A stretch of 58,534 nucleotides of DNA from Lysinibacillus contaminans (GTDB taxonomy: Bacteria > Bacillota > Bacilli > Bacillales_A > Planococcaceae), in contig NZ_LGRV01000008.1 in assembly GCF_001278945.1 (NCBI RefSeq), positions 1 through 58,534 of the forward strand, in the 5' to 3' direction. The notes below the pieces were generated by a model, which was not told the DNA's origin, searched no databases, and saw only the letters and a program-made list of their open reading frames with translations. Positions 44,606-52,626 of this stretch are shown piece after piece. Numbering within the stretch: the first letter of the stretch is position 1; each line of letters starts with the position of its first letter. The position numbers were made by a program, and so were the translations under genes.

Positions 44606-45040
44606 TTAATCTTTTTTAACTTTATATCTAACTTGTTTAAAAGTTACTATATCTCCATCTTCAGTATCATCTATAGTTTGAAAAAGTTGAACTTTTGGGT
44701 TGTAGTCCGTCCTATGAGCATCTTTTATATCCAAAATGTTAAGTTTGTAGGATTCATCATTTTTTATTTTTTGTTCAAATACTTTTTTATTTGCAACAAA
44801 AATATAGGTCACTTTATTTTCATCAATTCCCTCAGTCATAAATTCTAATTGATTATCCTTTGTTGTAATCTTTGGTGTTAATAGTTCAATACTTCCGTTT
44901 CCAGTATCTCGTTTAATAGCAATTTCAATATCGGCTTTATCACTTGAATCTAAAGAATCTTCTATTATATTTGAACATCCGGATAATGTGATACCAGCGA
45001 ATAGAATAGAACTTAATCCAATTATCTTTTTCAAAAACAT
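44606..45040 (-). CDS. Lipoprotein, minus strand
   Basis: A 144-residue lipoprotein. MFLKKIIGLSSILFAGITLSGC carries a lipobox (LSGC). The mature part is charged and beta-rich (ADIEIAIKRDTGNGSIELLT, KVTYIFVANKKVFEQKIKND) and ends RYKVKKD. ATG 45040 is only a few bases from AAAGGAG; the TTG two codons later (45034) has better spacing and may be the true start. It sits between half-repeats R9 and R10, opposite to the array direction, as if inserted between them. Confidence 0.7.
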   Translation of the reverse strand: MFLKKIIGLSSILFAGITLSGCSNIIEDSLDSSDKADIEIAIKRDTGNGSIELLTPKITTKDNQLEFMTEGIDENKVTYIFVANKKVFEQKIKNDESYKLNILDIKDAHRTDYNPKVQLFQTIDDTEDGDIVTFKQVRYKVKKD

Positions 45041-45111
45041 CACTCCTTTTAGTAAATTATAATATAAATGTAAAAATAAAGAAAATTAAGGGTAATACGT
45101 TTGGCATTCTT

Positions 45112-45376
45112 CGACGGAGTGCTTTAATGCAATAAGAATTTATAAAGTATACAAAACAAACCTAATAAACGTTCCCAAATTAAAGCTTGGTAACAATTCA
45201 AACAGCGACAAACACTGTTAAATCAGTGTTTGTCGCTGTTTTTTATAGAAAATAACACGCTGAGACGCTGCGAAAAATAATTTTAAAGAAGACTGTTCGA
45301 TCCACTTGTTCTGAATGGCGGTAACATATAAATAGAATCTCAATGAAATGTTGCCAAAGGACGCTTTGGGAAGGTT
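45112..45376 (+). repeat. Array repeat R10 (long interior type, complete)
   Basis: AACGTTCCCAAATTAAAGC (45168), CTTGGTAACA (45186), a GCGACAAACACTG/CAGTGTTTGTCGC terminator hairpin with TTTTTT, a ~100-base conserved arm, TGTTGCCAA (45349) and CTTTGGGAAGGTT (45364-45376). Boxes 1 and 2 pair with 1' and 2' in nested order across about 155 bases. Confidence 0.88.
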
Positions 45377-45423
45377 TTTATGATAGACTTTTCAAGAACT
45401 TTAAAATAAAAGGATGAATTAGA

Positions 45424-45840
45424 GTGAATGATTTAATATTTAATACTTGTGCATTTGGAATAGCAGCAATAGTTTCTTTAGCATTACTAGTTCATTTTTT
45501 GAAAAACAAAAGACAACATAAAGATTTTTTGTTAGTTATATTTTCATTTAGTATTTTATTTATTTTTTCGCTCTACGGAGTTTCTATATGCTTACCTGAT
45601 GTCATTGAAATAGGCAACGGTAATGCAAAATCAAAAAGTGGACAATGTGAAATTGTTTTCTTAGAAGATATAGGTGGACGATTTGGAACTTCAAATCTTC
45701 TTCAAGTAAATATAGAGAATTTAACACTAGAAGCCGACCTTGAGGACTTTCCTGACCTAGAGGAAGGGATATTTTCTTGTGAAATAAAATATGGTGAACA
45801 CTCCGAGTCATTAGTTGATATAGTAATTAAACAAGAATAA
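45424..45840 (+). CDS. Membrane-anchored hypothetical protein
   Basis: A 138-residue protein with two N-terminal membrane helices (CAFGIAAIVSLALLVHFL and FLLVIFSFSILFIFSLYG) and an outside C-terminal domain of about 75 residues, beta-rich and acidic (ALLQVNIENLTLEADLEDFPD-like). GTG 45424 is the start; AAAGGATGAATTAGA lies upstream. No family recognised. It sits between long repeats R10 and R11. Confidence 0.65.
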   Translation: MNDLIFNTCAFGIAAIVSLALLVHFLKNKRQHKDFLLVIFSFSILFIFSLYGVSICLPDVIEIGNGNAKSKSGQCEIVFLEDIGGRFGTSNLLQVNIENLTLEADLEDFPDLEEGIFSCEIKYGEHSESLVDIVIKQE

Positions 45841-45870
45841 ATTGCATAATCTTGAATATTAAAATGAAAT

Positions 45871-46085
45871 AACGTTCCCAAATGGAAGCTTGGTAACATT
45901 TCAAACAGCGACAAGCACTGTTAAATCAGTGTTTGTCGCTGTTTTTATTGGAAAATAACGCTCTGAAACGCTGTGAGAAATTATTTTAAAGAGGACTGTT
46001 CGATTCACTTGTTCTGAATGGCGGTAACATATAAATAGAATCTCAATGAAATGTTACCAAACGACGCTTTGGGTGCATTTTTTTC
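45871..46085 (+). repeat. Array repeat R11 (long interior type, complete)
   Basis: AACGTTCCCAAATGGAAGC is followed by TTGGTAACATTT (45890-45901), which pairs perfectly with AAATGTTACCAA (46049-46060). The interior has the CAGCGACAAGCACTG terminator hairpin. The right end is CGCTTTGGGTGCATTTTTTT, a second right-end form also seen in R13. Confidence 0.88.
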
Positions 46086-46155
46086 AATAACATTATATAC
46101 TTGATTAACTATAATATATAATTAATATATATTTTAACAGGCGAGGATGTTTACG

Positions 46156-46569
46156 ATGGATAAGGATGAGTCTATAAAAGCTTTAATGGAAGAAATGTTT
46201 AATATTCAAGTTAAATCCAATAACTTCATGAAAGTACTTACTCATGATGAAGATATTTCTGAAAATTTGGTCCTACTGTTACTAAGACTAAAATTATTTG
46301 GATTCTTAAAAATTACCGAAATTTCAGATGCATTTCTCTTAACACCTGGCGCTGCATCTAATATGTGCGATAAACTTGAAAAATTGAATTATATTGAGAG
46401 AGTAAGGACAAAAGACGATCGTAGAGTTGTACGAGTTACGCTAACAAAAATAGGCGAAGAAAGAGTTGAAGAAATATTTTCTAAATTTTCAATTAAAAAG
46501 TTAGACACGATTACAAGTACCTTATCGGAAATAAATCACTTATTTAAAAATATTGAAAATAACATTTGA
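46156..46569 (+). CDS. MarR family transcriptional regulator
   Basis: A 137-residue winged-helix regulator. LFGFLKITEISDAFLLTPGAASNMCDKLEKLNYIER is the HTH, with the wing VRTKDDRRVVRVTLTKIGEER showing the D-x-R motif of MarR proteins. I start at ATG 46156, with GCGAGG 9 bases upstream; ATG 46147 is directly adjacent to it. It is followed by a terminator and a promoter containing a perfect palindrome, then a DUF4097-like gene, so it probably represses that gene and perhaps itself. Confidence 0.85.
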   Translation: MDKDESIKALMEEMFNIQVKSNNFMKVLTHDEDISENLVLLLLRLKLFGFLKITEISDAFLLTPGAASNMCDKLEKLNYIERVRTKDDRRVVRVTLTKIGEERVEEIFSKFSIKKLDTITSTLSEINHLFKNIENNI

Positions 46570-46570
46570 A

Positions 46571-46597
46571 ACAGATCATAAAAAGATCTGTTTTTTA
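46571..46597 (+). terminator. Terminator of the MarR gene
   Basis: ACAGATC and GATCTGT pair around ATAAAAA, followed by TTTTTT. Confidence 0.75.
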
Positions 46598-46611
46598 TTT
46601 TTCAGAAAATA

Positions 46612-46673
46612 TTGACTTAATATTTTAGTGATTGTATATTATATTTATTGAATATTTTAGCGACTAAAATATT
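46612..46673 (+). promoter_or_regulatory. Sigma-A promoter with MarR-type operator
   Basis: TTGACT (46612-46617) and TATATT (46635-46640) with a 17-base spacer form a good vegetative promoter. AATATTTTAG and CTAAAATATT (46651-46673) are perfect inverted 10-mers around CGA, placed at the expected transcription start. The half-site AATATTTTAG occurs a second time in the spacer. Repression by the upstream MarR protein is likely. Confidence 0.75.
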
Positions 46674-46698
46674 ATGTGATTAGAAGTGAGGATGAGTG

Positions 46699-47517
46699 AT
46701 GGGGAGAAAGAAGCTTATATTAGGGATTGTGGGGGGCATAATAATGTCATTATTTGTTATAGGATCATTAAACAGTGTAAAGAGTAAATTCGAATACCAT
46801 TCAAACATAAAACATGTAACCAGTATTACAGTTAATGCAGATCTCGCCAATATTGAATTGATTAGTAATCATTCAGAATTATTTGTTGATTTCCAAGGTC
46901 AAAAAAACAAATTTGGAAGCCCGAAAATTGATATTACTTACGATAATGACAAAGCGTTAATTAATGTACTAACTTATAATAAGAATTGGAAGAAACTCTT
47001 ACCTGGTAAAAGAACCAAGGGTAACATAATTTTGAACATTCCACCTCAATTCTTAGAAGAAATTCACTTAGAAACAAAAAATGGCAATATTAATATTGGT
47101 CATATTGCTGAAATTAATCGGTTATCTCTTATTTCTGATATAGGTACGATCAAAGTGAACAGATTTCAAGGAGGGTTTCTAAATGTTGAAGCTAAGAGTG
47201 GCTCTATAAATTTAGGAGAAGTAGATGGACAAATCAATATTAATAATCAAGTAGGCGGTTTGAACAATGTAGTCCTCAAAAGAATTCAAGGTGAAAATAC
47301 TATTAAAGTTTCAAATGGTAATGTAAAAGTCAAGATTCCTAATGGAACTGATGGTATAGGATTAAACGTCACTACAAAAAACGGAAAAATTACATCAAAG
47401 GCACATAAAATAAATATCAAAAATAAAGGCCCAGGGAAAGAACTACTCCATAATGCAAATAAAAATGAAGCAAGACTAAATATATCTGTTTCAGTAGGAA
47501 ATATAGAATTAGAATAA
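46699..47517 (+). CDS. DUF4097-type beta-strand repeat protein
   Basis: A 272-residue protein with an N-terminal membrane anchor (LILGIVGGIIMSLFVIGSL) and an extracytoplasmic right-handed beta-solenoid-like domain. Repeats such as GNINIGHIAEINRLSLIS, GSINLGEVDGQININNQ and NGNVKVKIPNGTDGIGLNV match the DUF4097/adhesin-like pattern. ATG 46699 follows GAGGATGAGTG. Such proteins often accompany envelope-stress regulators. Its operator-containing promoter ties it to the MarR gene upstream. Confidence 0.8.
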   Translation: MGRKKLILGIVGGIIMSLFVIGSLNSVKSKFEYHSNIKHVTSITVNADLANIELISNHSELFVDFQGQKNKFGSPKIDITYDNDKALINVLTYNKNWKKLLPGKRTKGNIILNIPPQFLEEIHLETKNGNINIGHIAEINRLSLISDIGTIKVNRFQGGFLNVEAKSGSINLGEVDGQININNQVGGLNNVVLKRIQGENTIKVSNGNVKVKIPNGTDGIGLNVTTKNGKITSKAHKINIKNKGPGKELLHNANKNEARLNISVSVGNIELE

Positions 47518-47601
47518 TACTTTAAGCCGCTAATACTAATGCAACAACGGATAAGTTAAACATGGGCTGTTGCACAAAAGCAGCTGTCTTGTTCAACAAA
47601 C

Positions 47602-47752
47602 CGAGGGCTTTAGTGCAACAAGAACTAATAATGTATACAAAATAAATGCAAATAACGTTCCAAAATGAAAGTTAGAGAATACCCCCCCGTTCAATTGAAT
47701 GAGGGGGGTATTTTGGCTGCTAATAATTGCTATGTTCCCTAATGATGCTCGT
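47602..47752 (+). repeat. Array repeat R12 (CAATTG hairpin type)
   Basis: GAGGGCTTTAGTGCAACAAG, AACGTTCCAAAATGAAAG, second box TTAGAGAATA, a CCCCCCGTTCAATTGAATG hairpin, and second box right TATGTTCCCTAA. The outer right box is degenerate (TGATGCTCGTTTTC). The ~80 bases before it contain another short hairpin (AACATGGGCTGTTGCAC region). Confidence 0.8.
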
Positions 47753-47832
47753 TTTCTATCAAGATAAATATTTTTTAAGGTAATCTGTTATTATTAGGTT
47801 TAATGTTTTTTATTTTCAGGAGGTTTTTATTC

Positions 47833-48333
47833 ATGTTTTCAATCGATAATTATATTACTTCAATAAAATCTAATTTAGAAAAACACACTGATATTGCGGT
47901 AGAGGAACTACAGAAAATGATTTTTTATAAATTTGATGCTGCTGTAGATTTAGTGGACTTTTCTACATTTACAGACCCTACAAAATTTGAGATGTCTATC
48001 ATGATGTTTTCAATGGATAAAGATGCAAATGAGGTGTTTGGCGAAGATATTACGCCTGACAGTTTTGCAGGTAGTGTTGAATTGCTTTCTAATATTCCAT
48101 ATCATCATTTACAACATAATCAACTGAATGATTTTTTTGATTTCTATGAACAAAACGATGAAAAATTGGTAATGAAGGAGCAACAAATTTTCACCGAGTG
48201 GTTCGCTGAATGTTGGGATAAAGCAGGTGGTAAAGCTTTCAATTTACCTGCATATTTCGGCTTCCATGATGAAACGCGTTCATATGACTTACAGAACTCT
48301 CGATTTGTAGAAGATGAAGAAAAATGGGTTTAG
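47833..48333 (+). CDS. Hypothetical acidic protein, possible orphan immunity type
   Basis: A 166-residue acidic cytosolic protein. IDNYITSIKSNLEKHTDI opens it, and FKAFNLPAYFGFHDETRSYDL-like aromatic stretches close it (GGKAFNLPAYFGFHDE at about 140). The start ATG 47833 has CAGGAGG 7 bases upstream; the longer frame to 47803 is not supported. Mostly alpha-helical with conserved-looking Trp and Phe. No family name can be given with confidence; the setting suggests immunity-like. Confidence 0.7.
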   Translation: MFSIDNYITSIKSNLEKHTDIAVEELQKMIFYKFDAAVDLVDFSTFTDPTKFEMSIMMFSMDKDANEVFGEDITPDSFAGSVELLSNIPYHHLQHNQLNDFFDFYEQNDEKLVMKEQQIFTEWFAECWDKAGGKAFNLPAYFGFHDETRSYDLQNSRFVEDEEKWV

Positions 48334-48350
48334 ATATGACTATATATACA

Positions 48351-48426
48351 AATAACGTTCTCAAATAAGACTTTGGTGACTCTACGAGGAAGGCTTTCCA
48401 AACCACGCTTTGGGTGCATTTTTTCA
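48351..48426 (+). repeat. Array repeat R13 (short interior type)
   Basis: AACGTTCTCAAATAAGAC, TTTGGTGACTCTACGAGGAA, CCAAACCACG and CTTTGGGTGCATTTTTT. The same interior follows both YxiJ-like genes (R7, R18), but here it follows an unrelated gene. Confidence 0.82.
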
Positions 48427-48480
48427 CTTAACGGCGCAGTTTAGTTAAACAAGAGGTATAGATGAATTGGAGGAAATTCT

Positions 48481-48951
48481 GTGAAACCAAAAATGAAAAG
48501 AAAAGATTTAATGAGCAAGGCAGATATCTCAAACGCTGTTACAGATGTTTTAAGTGCGTATGATTCAACATCGGAAGATAACATCTTAAATAAAGCAATC
48601 ATTGTCTATCAATACTATTGTGAACTTGAAAGTGGGGGGCACGAAAGCTTATTTAGGTGGTTTGGGCAACATATTAAAGAAATGGGAATAGATGATTACT
48701 TGAATAAACTAATCGGAACCCTTGAGGAAATAGGTGCTCACAATTATGCGTTGATTGAGAAAAAGTATTGTAAAGAGATGTGGAACTTGTACATTGCCCT
48801 AGAAAATGATGAAATTCATGAAGATGAATTTTATAATGTCATTAAAAAAGCGACCGATGAGTATTACAAGCTTAATGATGAGTTGAGAGAGTTATTAGAT
48901 ACATATTTTGTTTCTATCTATACGGACTTGATTGAAGTAGTTGAAGATTAA
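48481..48951 (+). CDS. DMP19/DUF4375-like protein (tentative)
   Basis: A 156-residue acidic, helical protein. NKAIIVYQYYCELESGGHESLF followed by WFGQHIKEMGIDDYLNKLIG and ALIEKKYCKEMWNLYIALEN gives the helical layout and E-x-GG motif that I link to DMP19/DUF4375 proteins, but the match is tentative. GTG 48481 is preceded by GGAGG 7 bases upstream. No membrane segment. Fits the orphan-immunity-like set. Confidence 0.68.
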   Translation: MKPKMKRKDLMSKADISNAVTDVLSAYDSTSEDNILNKAIIVYQYYCELESGGHESLFRWFGQHIKEMGIDDYLNKLIGTLEEIGAHNYALIEKKYCKEMWNLYIALENDEIHEDEFYNVIKKATDEYYKLNDELRELLDTYFVSIYTDLIEVVED

Positions 48952-48969
48952 TCATTCTTATTCAACTAT

Positions 48970-49080
48970 CTAAGGTTTTAGTGAAACAAGGGTTTATAAC
49001 GTATACAAAATAAACTCAATAAACGTTCCCAAATGAAAGTTAAGGAATACCCCCCATTCAATTGAATGAGGGGGTTTGTA
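48970..49080 (+). repeat. Array repeat R14 (left half with hairpin)
   Basis: TTTTAGTGAAACAAGGGTTT, AACGTTCCCAAATGAAAG, second box TTAAGGAATA and a CCCCCATTCAATTGAATGAG hairpin. The right boxes are lost; ~60 bases later the next gene begins. Confidence 0.8.
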
Positions 49081-49145
49081 ACGTATAAAGACGCTACGGC
49101 GTTTTTATGATAAAATTTACATATATTTCATAAAGAGGTGGTTAT

Positions 49146-49337
49146 ATGGAGACTGACAAATTAGTTTGTAAATCATGTGGTAGTGATGTCTTTGCCCAAG
49201 GTGAATTAGGTGGAGCTTATGCAAATGTAAGACCAGTAGACGCCTTTTTTTCTAATTCGCCACTAATTTTGACTATTTGTAAGAACTGCAGAGAAGTAGC
49301 CTCAATGAAAGTTAAAAACCCTCAAAAGTTCAAGTAG
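49146..49337 (+). CDS. Small zinc-ribbon protein
   Basis: A 63-residue protein with CKSCGSD at residues 8-14 and CKNC at 46-49, a two-knuckle zinc ribbon. Cytosolic. AAAGAGGTG precedes ATG 49146. A nucleic-acid or protein binding role is possible; nothing more specific. Its terminator GGTCACTT/AGTGACC (49359-49380) follows. Confidence 0.72.
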   Translation: METDKLVCKSCGSDVFAQGELGGAYANVRPVDAFFSNSPLILTICKNCREVASMKVKNPQKFK

Positions 49338-49358
49338 TCCTTTGCATTTTATAAAAAG

Positions 49359-49385
49359 GGTCACTTCTAACCGAGTGACCTTTTT
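49359..49385 (+). terminator. Terminator of the zinc-ribbon gene
   Basis: GGTCACTT and AGTGACC pair around CTAACCG with TTTTT after. Confidence 0.8.
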
Positions 49386-49407
49386 GCTTTTTTCAGTTAG
49401 TTCATAA

Positions 49408-49472
49408 AACCTACCCAAACCTCGCTTTGGGGGCTTTTCTTAAATTCAACTACGGCGCAGGATAGTTGAAGA
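49408..49472 (+). repeat. Array repeat R15 (hairpin right end)
   Basis: ACCTACCCAAACCTCGCTTT with GGGGGCTTTTCTT forms the CCCAAA/TTTGGG hairpin, followed by TTCAACTACGGCGCAGGATA and GTTGAAGAAG. No left boxes. Confidence 0.7.
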
Positions 49473-49521
49473 AGAAGTGCTATAATTTATTGAGGATAAT
49501 CGTTAAATAGAGGTGTTTATT

Positions 49522-49827
49522 ATGGTTCCAACTATGAATGATTTGATTATTAGTTCTCATTACTCCCTTTTAGGCGCAATACCAAACAAATTAAGAGGGT
49601 TAACTGTAAAATTAGAAAACGAAACATTGTATTGGAAAGGTTATTTTGACGGTGAACCAACTGAGGAAGAAAAAGAAATATTAAGCGTTGCCTGTACAGA
49701 AGTAATAGCTGATTTTCCAACAATTAAGGATGTTAAAGAGGAATATTTTAATCATAGTCGCCCTTTAAAAATGGAAATGTTACAATTTTGGGCTTTTTTA
49801 AGATGGGAGCAAGATGATTCTTATTAA
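49522..49827 (+). CDS. Small acidic protein, immunity-like (tentative)
   Basis: A 101-residue acidic cytosolic protein. ISSHYSLLGAIPNKLRGLTV, the central FDGEPTEEEKEILSVACTEV and VIADFPTIKDV, then a QFWAFLRWEQ end, match a widespread class of small Firmicute proteins that I associate with colicin/CDI-type immunity, without a firm family. The start ATG 49522 is 7 bases from AGAGGTG; the longer frame is not supported. Confidence 0.68.
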   Translation: MVPTMNDLIISSHYSLLGAIPNKLRGLTVKLENETLYWKGYFDGEPTEEEKEILSVACTEVIADFPTIKDVKEEYFNHSRPLKMEMLQFWAFLRWEQDDSY

Positions 49828-49828
49828 G

Positions 49829-50095
49829 CTAACGGTGTGCTTTAGTGAAACAAGGATTTATAATGTATACATAAATAAACCTAATAATGTTCCCAAATGA
49901 AAGCTTGGTAATATTTCAAACAGCGACAAACACCGATTTAACGGTGTTTGTCGCTGTTTTTTTATAGAAAATAACACGCTGAGACGCTGCGGAAAATAAT
50001 TTTAAAGAAGACTGTTCGATCCACTTGTTCTGAATGGCGGTAACATATAAATAGAATCTCAATGAAAGGTTACCAAAGGGCACTTTGGGATCGTT
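49829..50095 (+). repeat. Array repeat R16 (long interior type, complete)
   Basis: GCTAACGGTGTGCTTTAGTG, TAATGTTCCCAAATGAAAGC, CTTGGTAATA, the GCGACAAACACCG hairpin with a compensatory GG/CC change in the stem (CACCG ... CGGTG), the long conserved arm, GGTTACCAA and ACTTTGGGA. Good evidence that the hairpin is selected as a structure. Confidence 0.88.
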
Positions 50096-50283
50096 TTCAT
50101 TTCCTCTACAATTGGACCATTATCTTGAAAAAACATTTAGTCATATGTCAACTTCATATGATTAAATGTTTTTTATTTCTAGGAAAATTTTGAAAAAATT
50201 TGTATACATTTTTGTTTTACAATTGTTATATAGGTGAGTGATCACTACGAACTAAAAAAGGATATCCAAAAGTTGGTGAAGTT

Positions 50284-50790
50284 TTGAATAATATATGGGA
50301 GCAAATACTCCTTGAGCATGCAAAAATTGTATTTAAATATCTAATTAAAATTGGAGCAACGAGAGAAGATGCAGAAGATATTACACAAGAAACAATCATG
50401 AAAACTATTGAATGCCTCCAACAAATTGAACCTGAGAAAATGCGGGCATGGATGTTTAAAGTGGCAATTAATCGCTACTATTCTCTTTATAACAAAAATA
50501 CATCCGTGGTTACGTTAAGCGAGGTAGATTTAGAACGTTTATTGCCAGTGTTTGAACATGTAGAGAGCAATATATTAACGAAAGAGAAAGCAAGAGAATT
50601 GGAAGAAGTGTTGCATGTACTTCAGCCAACATTTCAGCAGCTACTCATTTTGAAGTATTACATGGAACTGTCGTATAAAGAAATCAGTGAGATTTTAGAT
50701 GCGAAAGAAACACAAGTAAAGACGTATTTACAACGTGCGCGAAAAAGTTTTAAAAAGATTTGGGAGGAAAAAGGATATGAGCAACGATAA
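50284..50790 (+). CDS. ECF-type RNA polymerase sigma factor
   Basis: A 168-residue sigma-70 family ECF factor. Region 2 is EDAEDITQETIMKTIECLQ plus MRAWMFKVAINRYYSLYN, and region 4 contains FQQLLILKYYMELSYKEISEILDAKETQVKTYLQRARK (key residues L-L-Y, S-I-LG-like, V-T-L-RA). TTG 50284 is the start; the ATG alternatives are too internal. It overlaps the anti-sigma gene by 14 bases, the standard coupling. Membrane signal control of an unknown regulon is inferred. I found no clear autoregulatory promoter. Confidence 0.88.
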   Translation: MNNIWEQILLEHAKIVFKYLIKIGATREDAEDITQETIMKTIECLQQIEPEKMRAWMFKVAINRYYSLYNKNTSVVTLSEVDLERLLPVFEHVESNILTKEKARELEEVLHVLQPTFQQLLILKYYMELSYKEISEILDAKETQVKTYLQRARKSFKKIWEEKGYEQR

Positions 50791-51793
50791 AATAGATGAT
50801 CTTTTCGATGTTAATAAAATGGAAAAAACGATAAGAAAAGCAAAGTGGCAGGCAAACCGGAAAATGGTTATTATTTCCAGTATCGTTCTAATCGTTGTCA
50901 TCATTGTAGGTTCCATTTTAAATCGGTTTATTACACATAAATTGGAAACCCCTGTTCAATTTTCTGCTAATGGATTTTATGAAATATCTGCACCGAATGA
51001 ATTTATGGGAAAACTGGAACGTTATCAAGGATTTTTAGGGGGAGAAAATCGTTACACAACTTATAAAATCATTGAAGGAAAAGTTGTTTATACAGGTCAA
51101 GAAAGATTTGGATATGGACTTTTCCGTGATGAAAATTTAAATCGGGTAGATATTACATCTCCAATTCTAGTTGGTCCAACTTTGCATGAAGGAGATTTAC
51201 AAAATCAGCACTATAACGAATTAGGACAACGAGAAATGGTGTTTTTCTATCCGTTTTTGCAATATAAAACATATCGTAATGATTTAGCATTGCTTGATGA
51301 TATTGGGGAGGACAAAATAATGGAAGTCGCCCTATCTTTTGATCAGGGCTATACATTTGACGAGGTGCAATCAATGATTTCAAATAATGTAACACTCACT
51401 TGGCTTTGGGTGGATGATGTTAATGAAGACACAGATGATTTTCAATATAAATATGTAGCTGAAAATGGTGAAATAAATGTATTAGGCAATTTACTTCGTT
51501 CAGAACACTTTGTCTATGGTATTTCGCTGCTCGATGAAAATGGGGATAAAAAAGAAGAGCCCGTTCTTCACTTTATTGGAGCGATTGAGGCAAATCAACA
51601 ATTCAAAGCCTTCAGGCAAGGAGAATTTAAACGCTTATATGAGACTCTTAGTGGTGCAGACGGTCAATTAACTGCGGATGACTTGCAATATTATGGCGCA
51701 GTTGTCACAGGAGATGCACAAACCTTATCACAATTAAATAATCCTCCTTTTATTAAAGCTTCAACGATTGGAGTAATTACGGATAAGTACTAA
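50777..51793 (+). CDS. Anti-sigma factor with Sigma_reg N and C domains
   Basis: A 338-residue membrane anti-sigma factor. The N-terminal cytosolic part and single membrane helix (AKWQANRKMVIISSIVLIVV, about 30-50) fit the Sigma_reg_N family. The large outside domain (about 70-335) ends with the Sigma_reg_C-like region (VHFIGAIEANQQFKAFR region and the SQLNNPPFIKASTIGVIT end). ATG 50777 is inside the sigma gene, with GGGAGG upstream. The pair is a typical two-gene envelope-stress module inserted between repeats R16 and R17. Confidence 0.88.
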   Translation: MSNDKIDDLFDVNKMEKTIRKAKWQANRKMVIISSIVLIVVIIVGSILNRFITHKLETPVQFSANGFYEISAPNEFMGKLERYQGFLGGENRYTTYKIIEGKVVYTGQERFGYGLFRDENLNRVDITSPILVGPTLHEGDLQNQHYNELGQREMVFFYPFLQYKTYRNDLALLDDIGEDKIMEVALSFDQGYTFDEVQSMISNNVTLTWLWVDDVNEDTDDFQYKYVAENGEINVLGNLLRSEHFVYGISLLDENGDKKEEPVLHFIGAIEANQQFKAFRQGEFKRLYETLSGADGQLTADDLQYYGAVVTGDAQTLSQLNNPPFIKASTIGVITDKY

Positions 51794-51799
51794 AAATTT

Positions 51800-51832
51800 G
51801 GATAGGAACGAAGAAACGTCCCTATCCTTATT
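51800..51832 (+). terminator. Terminator of the ECF operon
   Basis: GGATAGGAACG and ACGTCCCTATCC pair with one bulge and are followed by TTATT. It gives the ECF operon its own terminator before repeat R17. Confidence 0.7.
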
Positions 51833-51860
51833 AAATTCATTATTATCTTAGTTCATTAAA

Positions 51861-52100
51861 AACTTATAAAGTATGCAAAACGAATCTAAATAACGTTCCC
51901 AAATACAAGCCTGGTAACATTTCAAACAGCGACAAACACTGTTAAATCAGTGTATGTCGCTGTTTTTATTATAAAATAACGCTCTGAGACGCTGTGAGAA
52001 ATTATTTTAAAGAGGACTGTTCGATTCACTTGTTCAGAATGGCTGTAACATATAAATAGACTCTCAATGAAATTTTGCCAAAGGACGCTTTGGGAAAGTT
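51861..52100 (+). repeat. Array repeat R17 (long interior type, complete)
   Basis: AACGTTCCCAAATACAAGC, CTGGTAACATTT, the GCGACAAACACTG hairpin, the long arm, ATTTTGCCAAAGGACGC and TTTGGGAAAGTTT. Nested boxes are complete. Confidence 0.87.
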
Positions 52101-52163
52101 TGTGCTAGTCTACTAAACAAATTTGATAAAATAGATAAATGACACACGTATAAGGGAGAAAAT

Positions 52164-52598
52164 ATGAACGCTATTTTAAAACAATTAACTGAAATTGAAT
52201 TAAGACATCCATTTCCTACTAGAGATATTAATAAAATATGTGAAGATTTTCGAACAGAATTTTTGAATTTATCCGATGAGTTGGACAATGAGGTGGATTT
52301 CGATGAAGATTTTCGTTACTACTGTGTGAACATAGCAGGAACATTAAGTTATGTTTTAGATGATATGACAAATCAAATTCCACAAGGACAAATTGAAATG
52401 CTATATAAGTCTTTTTTTGAATACTATAATCAATATGAATTTTTTGAAGACCAAATAGCAAACTATAATCATTTCTTTCAGAAATATAAATCTTATGAGC
52501 AAGTACGAAATTTGTTATTGCAGCTGTTGTCAAATAACCATTATCCATTAAAACGACAGAGTCTTTACACAAAAATAAATCTGACTTTTGAGAAATGA
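52164..52598 (+). CDS. YxiJ-like protein, paralog 2
   Basis: A 144-residue close paralog of the protein at 42375. It has the same length, with PFPTRDINKICEDFRTEFLNL and the NIAGTLSYVL and QNPLKRQSLYTKINLTFEK-like C terminus shared (KRQSLYTKINLTFEK is identical). Differences cluster in the middle acidic loop (SDELDNEVDFDEDF instead of SDEDEVDVYEDF) and at scattered positions. Homology begins about 16 bases before the start (CGTATAAGGGAGAAAAT) and runs through the downstream repeat R18, so the copied unit is gene plus repeat. Confidence 0.72.
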   Translation: MNAILKQLTEIELRHPFPTRDINKICEDFRTEFLNLSDELDNEVDFDEDFRYYCVNIAGTLSYVLDDMTNQIPQGQIEMLYKSFFEYYNQYEFFEDQIANYNHFFQKYKSYEQVRNLLLQLLSNNHYPLKRQSLYTKINLTFEK

Positions 52599-52626
52599 AC
52601 TTGAAATTTATACAACAAAATTCAAT

